NCBI GenBank assembly: GCA_003135055.1
Contig: PLDF01000361.1
Coordinates: 1-64,000 of the forward strand
From: Bryobacterales bacterium
GTDB lineage: Bacteria; Acidobacteriota; Terriglobia; Bryobacterales; Bryobacteraceae
DNA: 64,000 bases
Direction of reading: 5' to 3'
Position 1 is the stretch's first letter, and every line of letters starts with the position of its first letter. Positions 60,624-64,000 of the stretch are shown here, one piece after another. Below the pieces are notes generated by a model. It was not told the origin of the DNA, did not search any database, and worked only from the letters and a program-made list of their open reading frames with translations. A program made the position numbers and the translations under genes.

Positions 60624-62477
60624 TTACCACGCCAGCCCCATCGCCGTGGTGCGCGGATCGGCCGCCGCACTCACTGTGCCCGTGGCCCAGTCAATCACGA
60701 TGCCGGCGCTGTCGTTCATCGACCACGGTCCGCGCATGGTCACCTTGTGGCCGCGCTTTTCCAGGTCGGCCTTGACTGACTCGGGAATGCGGCCTTCGAG
60801 CAGCAGGTCGCCCGGATACATAGTATGCGGGAACGGCGACGCGGGGAAACTGCGCGTCGACCAGCGTGGCGCCTCGATGGCCTGCTGCATGTTCATGCCG
60901 AAATCCACCATGTTGAGCAGCGTCTGGATGGTGCGCATCACTTGATCGTCCGCGCCGGGGCTGCCGGTCACCATGTACGGCTTGCCGTCTTTCATCACCA
61001 GCGTGCCTTGCAGGGTGCTGCGCGGGCGCTTGCCTGGCGCCAGGGCGTTGGCGTGACCCTCCACCAGCGAATAGTAATCGCCGCGGCAGTTCAAAATGAA
61101 GCCGAGGTTGCCCATGACTACCTTCGTGCCGAACGCGCTGTGCAGGCTGGGCGTGAAGGAAATCAGGTTGCGGGCTTTATCCACCACGGCGATGTAACTG
61201 GTGTCGCCCTCATGGCTCGCCCCGCCGTGCATGTCGACGTCCTGCGGGTAAGTTGTGGGCTTGTAGTCCTGACCCGCGTAACTGGTGACATCGCCCGGAC
61301 GGAACTCGAGTGACGACTTAGCCGGATCGATCAGGGCGCGGCGCGCCGTGGCGTAGTCCTTCGAAAGCAAACCGCTGAATGGAATCCTGATGAAATCCAT
61401 GTCTCCCAGATAGGTATCGCGGTCGGCCATCGCCAGCTTAATGGCTTCGACCGAGGTATGGATGTAGTCCGCCGAATTGAGACCCATCTTCTTCAGGTCG
61501 TAACCTTCCAGGATGTTGAGCGCGAATAACTCGGCGGGGCCCTGACTCGACGACGCATTCTTGTAGACGGTGTAGCCGCGATAGTTGGTGGAGACCGGCT
61601 CTTCGAGCTTGGCGGTGTAGCCGGCGAAATCCTCGTAGCGGAACAGGCCGCCGTTCTCTTCCGAGAACTTCCCCATTTCGCGCGCGATATCGCCCTTATA
61701 GAAGCGGTCGCGGGCGGCCTTCAAACCGGCCAGGCGGCCTTGTCCGGACGCCTGCTTTTCGGCCTCCACCAGGCGGCGCAGGGTGCGGGCGAGGTCGGGA
61801 TTCTTCCACAGTTCGCCTTCGCTCCAGCGCTGTCCGTTGGGCGGCGCGAAGAGTTTGACGCTGGTGGGATATTTCTGCAGCGCCTGCGCGCTCAACCCGC
61901 GCCCGCCGATGGGAACGCCGCGCTCCGCCAAGTCGATGGCGGGCTGGAGGACCTCGGCGAACGTCCTGGATCCCCATTTAGAGAGCATGATGTACCAGGC
62001 ATCCACCGCGCCCGGCACGGTGCCCGAAAGCAGCGAATCGTTGACCGGAATCTTGCCGCCCTGATGCGTTTTGTACCACTCGATGGTGGCGAGTTGCGGC
62101 GCCGTGCCTTCGGCGTTCAGCGAATAGACCTTGTTGTCCTTGGCGCTGTAGATCAGCAGCGTGGCGTCGCTTCCCAGGCCGTTCAGGTTCGGCTGCACCA
62201 GGCCCAGCACGGCTTGCCCCGCGACAATGGCGTCGAAAGCGTTGCCGCCGGCCTTCAGGATGTGCTCGGCAGTGAGCGTGGGCAGCGGCGCCATGGAGGC
62301 GGCGGCGTAATCCGTGCCGCGAACGAGCTGCTTCATGGTTTGGCCGCGGCCGCCGTTGGCGGTGGCATTGGCCTCGTCGTTGGCGTCGGCGGATGCGTCA
62401 GGCCGCGTGCGCTGCGTTTGTTGTGCGATCAGCGCGAAATTTGCGGCCAGCAGGCAGAAGAAGGCTTTCCGAAACAT
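60624..62477 (-). CDS. ggt: Gamma-glutamyltransferase
   Basis: A 617-residue periplasmic enzyme that hydrolyses glutathione or transfers its gamma-glutamyl group. Signal peptide about 1-19, then a short acidic/Ala-rich stretch. The proenzyme cleaves before catalytic Thr426 in GDTSYIAVVDK. The large subunit has AAASMAPLPTLTAEHILKAG and NAFDAIVAGQAVLGLVQPN; the small subunit has SLHSAFGTKVVMG and PRSTLQGTLVMKDGKPYMVT. Two parts of this gene recur in the 59.6-kb mosaic. Divergence from RelE-type locus upstream. Confidence 0.94.
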   Translation of the reverse strand: MFRKAFFCLLAANFALIAQQTQRTRPDASADANDEANATANGGRGQTMKQLVRGTDYAAASMAPLPTLTAEHILKAGGNAFDAIVAGQAVLGLVQPNLNGLGSDATLLIYSAKDNKVYSLNAEGTAPQLATIEWYKTHQGGKIPVNDSLLSGTVPGAVDAWYIMLSKWGSRTFAEVLQPAIDLAERGVPIGGRGLSAQALQKYPTSVKLFAPPNGQRWSEGELWKNPDLARTLRRLVEAEKQASGQGRLAGLKAARDRFYKGDIAREMGKFSEENGGLFRYEDFAGYTAKLEEPVSTNYRGYTVYKNASSSQGPAELFALNILEGYDLKKMGLNSADYIHTSVEAIKLAMADRDTYLGDMDFIRIPFSGLLSKDYATARRALIDPAKSSLEFRPGDVTSYAGQDYKPTTYPQDVDMHGGASHEGDTSYIAVVDKARNLISFTPSLHSAFGTKVVMGNLGFILNCRGDYYSLVEGHANALAPGKRPRSTLQGTLVMKDGKPYMVTGSPGADDQVMRTIQTLLNMVDFGMNMQQAIEAPRWSTRSFPASPFPHTMYPGDLLLEGRIPESVKADLEKRGHKVTMRGPWSMNDSAGIVIDWATGTVSAAADPRTTAMGLAW

Positions 62478-62491
62478 AGGTACTCCAGTGA

Positions 62492-62527
62492 CGCCAGTAT
62501 CTCAAATTGCGCTGAGGGTGTCCAAGT
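62492..62527 (+). repeat. 36-bp direct repeat, left copy
   Basis: 31 of 36 bases match 63211-63246. The two copies bracket the RelE-type toxin-antitoxin locus, 719 bases apart. Confidence 0.8.
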
Positions 62528-62542
62528 CGTCGATCACACGGC

Positions 62543-62788
62543 TCAACGGTAAGACTGGCTCCGATGGTAAAGGCGGCGAATCTCGATAGCGTCGTCGCCG
62601 GTGTGAACAAAGAAGAGCCGGTAGTCGCCAATGCGGAGCCGCAATTCCCGATTCCGCCTTGGAGCATCTTGAGATCGCCGGCGCCGGATTTGGCGAAGCG
62701 ATGCACGGCAGACAGAATCCGCATTGCCGTGGGTTTGTCGAGAGATCGGATATCGGCCAGCCTGATCGGTCCATGCGATCCGCTTCAC
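62543..62788 (-). pseudogene. relE: RelE-family toxin with two frameshifts
   Basis: A GTG at 62788 opens VKRIAWTDQAG. The family-like middle (ADIRSLDKPTAMRILSAVHR, FAKSGAGDLKMLQGGIGN) is in another frame, and the end (RELRLRIGDYRLFFVHTGDD, AIEIRRLYHRSQSYR) returns to the first. Two opposite shifts, near 62757 and 62660, would restore an 82-residue RelE-type mRNA interferase with its usual order. As it stands the middle is nonsense, so the toxin is likely inactive. Confidence 0.78.
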
Positions 62789-63060
62789 GCCGGAGCCCGG
62801 TAACTCTCGATCTCTTCCTGGGTGATGCCGAGTTCGGCCAGCACCTGTTCGTGAGGGATCGGCTCATTGTGTTGGAGCCACTCGCGTGCTTCATTGAGCG
62901 CCTGCTCTTCTTCTTCGGTGACAGGCTCGTCGTCGATCGGCGCGTTGGCGATGGCGCGCGCGACCGGGTCCGCCATCAGTCGAACAACGGCGTCGAGTTG
63001 TCCGCGGTCGAGCCGGTCGAGCAGATGGTGAGCGTGCTGCTTGTAATTGGCGGGGTCCAT
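62785..63060 (-). CDS. Antitoxin of the RelE-type locus
   Basis: A 91-residue acidic protein: HAHHLLDRLDRGQLDAVVRL then ADPVARAIANAPIDDEPVTE and QHNEPIPHEQVLAELGIT. This acidic pattern (DPVxRAIxxAPxDDEPxTEEE) is typical of antitoxins paired with RelE-type toxins. The ATG at 63060 gives this length. Its TGA overlaps the toxin GTG by four bases (GTGA). Intact, unlike the toxin. Confidence 0.78.
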   Translation of the reverse strand: MDPANYKQHAHHLLDRLDRGQLDAVVRLMADPVARAIANAPIDDEPVTEEEEQALNEAREWLQHNEPIPHEQVLAELGITQEEIESYRAPA

Positions 63061-63210
63061 GGCAATGCGCCCTTCGTGATACGGTTGACCCGGTAATGTC
63101 GTCGCTATGCCTCGCGCGCAACGAAGCTGATCGTCATCTAACAGTATCCTGCTTGCATTCGGCGAATGGGTGTCGAGCGGCTGGCGGCCGGTCTGAAGGC
63201 GCGAGGTGGG

Positions 63211-63246
63211 CGCCGGTATCTCAAATTGTGCTAAGAGTGTCGAAGT
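63211..63246 (+). repeat. 36-bp direct repeat, right copy
   Basis: See left copy at 62492-62527; five mismatches. It directly precedes the TIGR03435 relic. Confidence 0.8.
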
Positions 63247-63261
63247 TCCTCCCGCCAATCC

Positions 63262-63702
63262 TCAAACATTGCCGGCGCCGATGACGCCCGGAAAGAGAAG
63301 GCTCTTCAGATGCTGAAGGAGAGGCAGCTTCAGACGATGAAAGAGAGGCAGGCGCAAGGCATGGCTGGAGGACGCTTCGACCGGTTCAAGGGCATCACCA
63401 CCGCCAGGCTGGCCGAAGCCCTGTCGAGCTATGTCGATAGCCCAGTGACTGACATGACGGGGCTCGACGGCAAGTACGACGTAGCCTTGGAAACCTCGCA
63501 GCCGCACCTCGATCCGGCATCCGGCATGGAAGATCCCGGCGTTACGATCTTCGAGTGCCTGGCGAAGCTGGGGCTGAAGCGGGAACCGCGCCGTTGTCGA
63601 AAGGGGAAACTGCATGAAGCGCCTTGCGGTGTTTGCGGTCGCCTTTGGAATCCCGTCGGCACGCTCGCAAGCGGCCCCGCCCGGACCCGTAGGCTAAACT
63701 AA
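63262..63702 (+). pseudogene. 3' relic of a TIGR03435-family gene
   Basis: A frame open at its 5' end reads ALQMLKERQLQTMKERQAQG, FKGITTARLAEALSSYVDSP and VTDMTGLDGKYDVALE, then TIFECLAKLGLKREPRR. These are C-terminal features of TIGR03435, an acidobacterial family (L-A-x-x-L-S, PVxDxTGLxGKYDxxL, LGLKLEP). The N-terminal two-thirds are absent, and after EPRR the usual VDHxEKPxEN ending is replaced by unrelated codons. Probably a truncated copy. Confidence 0.72.
63614..63697 (+). CDS. Possible 27-residue signal-peptide-like ORF
   Basis: ATG at 63614 gives MKRLAVFAVAFGIPSARS then a short Ala/Pro/Gly tail and TAA. AAGGGGA lies about 7 bases upstream, so it might be translated, but it may equally be the remnant of a secreted-protein gene. 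Low support. Confidence 0.25.
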   Translation: MKRLAVFAVAFGIPSARSQAAPPGPVG

Positions 63703-63712
63703 ACTGTTGCTG

Positions 63713-64000
63713 ATGCTGGCGGCGCAACTGGGGCTCACTCTCTTACTGCTTGCGGTGTGCTCGTTTGCGCCCGGATTCATCGCCGTCCGCCGCCTGCCCT
63801 GGAACCCGCTCGAAAAACTTTGCGGATCGATCGGGCTGTCCCTGACAGTTCTCTATCTGGCGTGCTTCGGCGCCTACTGCTTTGCGCCCGGCTCCCTCAC
63901 GGCCATTTGCCGCGCGTTTGCGGTTGCATCGGTTCTGCTCGGCCTTCTGGCGTGGAAAGATATCCGCCGCCTCGCGCGCTCGTACGGCGCGCGCCAGGCG
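63713..64000 (+). CDS. Polytopic membrane protein, 5' part only
   Basis: Open from ATG 63713 to the window end with no stop (96 codons seen). Hydrophobic segments: AAQLGLTLLLLAVCSFAPGF, CGSIGLSLTVLYLACFGAYC and FAVASVLLGLLAW, with basic loops (RRLPWNPLEK, KDIRRLARSYGARQ). The look suits a glycosyltransferase-39/O-antigen-type membrane protein, but the family cannot be fixed from this part. A TTG six bases upstream is an alternative start. Confidence 0.6.
   Translation, partial: MLAAQLGLTLLLLAVCSFAPGFIAVRRLPWNPLEKLCGSIGLSLTVLYLACFGAYCFAPGSLTAICRAFAVASVLLGLLAWKDIRRLARSYGARQA

Noticed and set aside
1-64000. CRISPR array, rRNA, intact insertion sequence or prophage
   Set aside because: No regularly spaced identical repeats, no rRNA motifs, and no transposase or phage structural gene were seen by eye. 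Small or degenerate elements could have been missed.

Overview
The window looks like a chromosomal segment of a high-GC, Gram-negative soil bacterium of the phylum Acidobacteriota, most like the Solibacter/Bryobacter group. This rests on several features: an ADOP-type duplicated MacB/FtsX permease, a TIGR03435-family relic, a 'STGPRT-EGKA' family protein, a PEP-CTERM protein, quinoprotein-like propellers, many narL-type two-component genes, and short dispersed palindromes. No rRNA, CRISPR array, complete transposase or prophage was seen. Placement below phylum is inference.

Layout. 0.5-13 kb: tRNA-Gln, frr plus a secreted LolA-like protein, an ADOP permease, a TauE-type transporter, tRNA-His, and divergent ubiD and fabG. 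A zinc-finger-like gene here is broken by a 16-bp tandem duplication, and a BrnT/BrnA-type toxin-antitoxin (TA) locus carries a nonsense toxin. 13-18 kb: gyrA, larE and an array of decaying and intact Uma2 genes. 17.8-21.9 kb (minus): a non-phosphorylating L-fucose operon with mutarotase, FucP, two SDR dehydrogenases and a frameshifted fuconolactonase. 22.5-31 kb: secreted propeller and PEP-CTERM proteins, a methyltransferase and many relics. 32-44 kb: 5'-nucleotidase, two NarL-type histidine kinase/regulator pairs, MarR-ClC-DUF488 operon and an uncharacterised two-gene pair. 43.6-47.5 kb: TauE/DUF1634, a BON lipoprotein, an FAH-family hydrolase and a lone TssB-TssC-like sheath protein. 47.7-55.4 kb: a truncated formylglycine-generating-enzyme-like gene, HigBA (toxin with premature stop), VapBC, thrC, an orphan winged-helix regulator, gatB-bcp and TumE/TumA. 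55.6-64 kb: an M16 protease pair, a propeller, a mosaic of fragments copied from flanking genes, gamma-glutamyltransferase, a frameshifted RelE-type locus, and a membrane protein running off the end.

The two clearest functional themes are L-fucose catabolism and TA modules. The fucose operon imports the sugar, sets its anomer, oxidises it, opens the lactone and oxidises the keto-deoxy acid. An FAH-family hydrolase 24 kb away could do the last cleavage, and L-fuconate dehydratase was not found. There are up to six TA-like loci. Three have a damaged toxin beside an intact antitoxin, so the region reads as one where toxins are being silenced. Broken genes are unusually common throughout. Some single-base frameshifts could be sequence errors, but the in-frame stops, the exact 16-bp duplication and the copied mosaic look biological.
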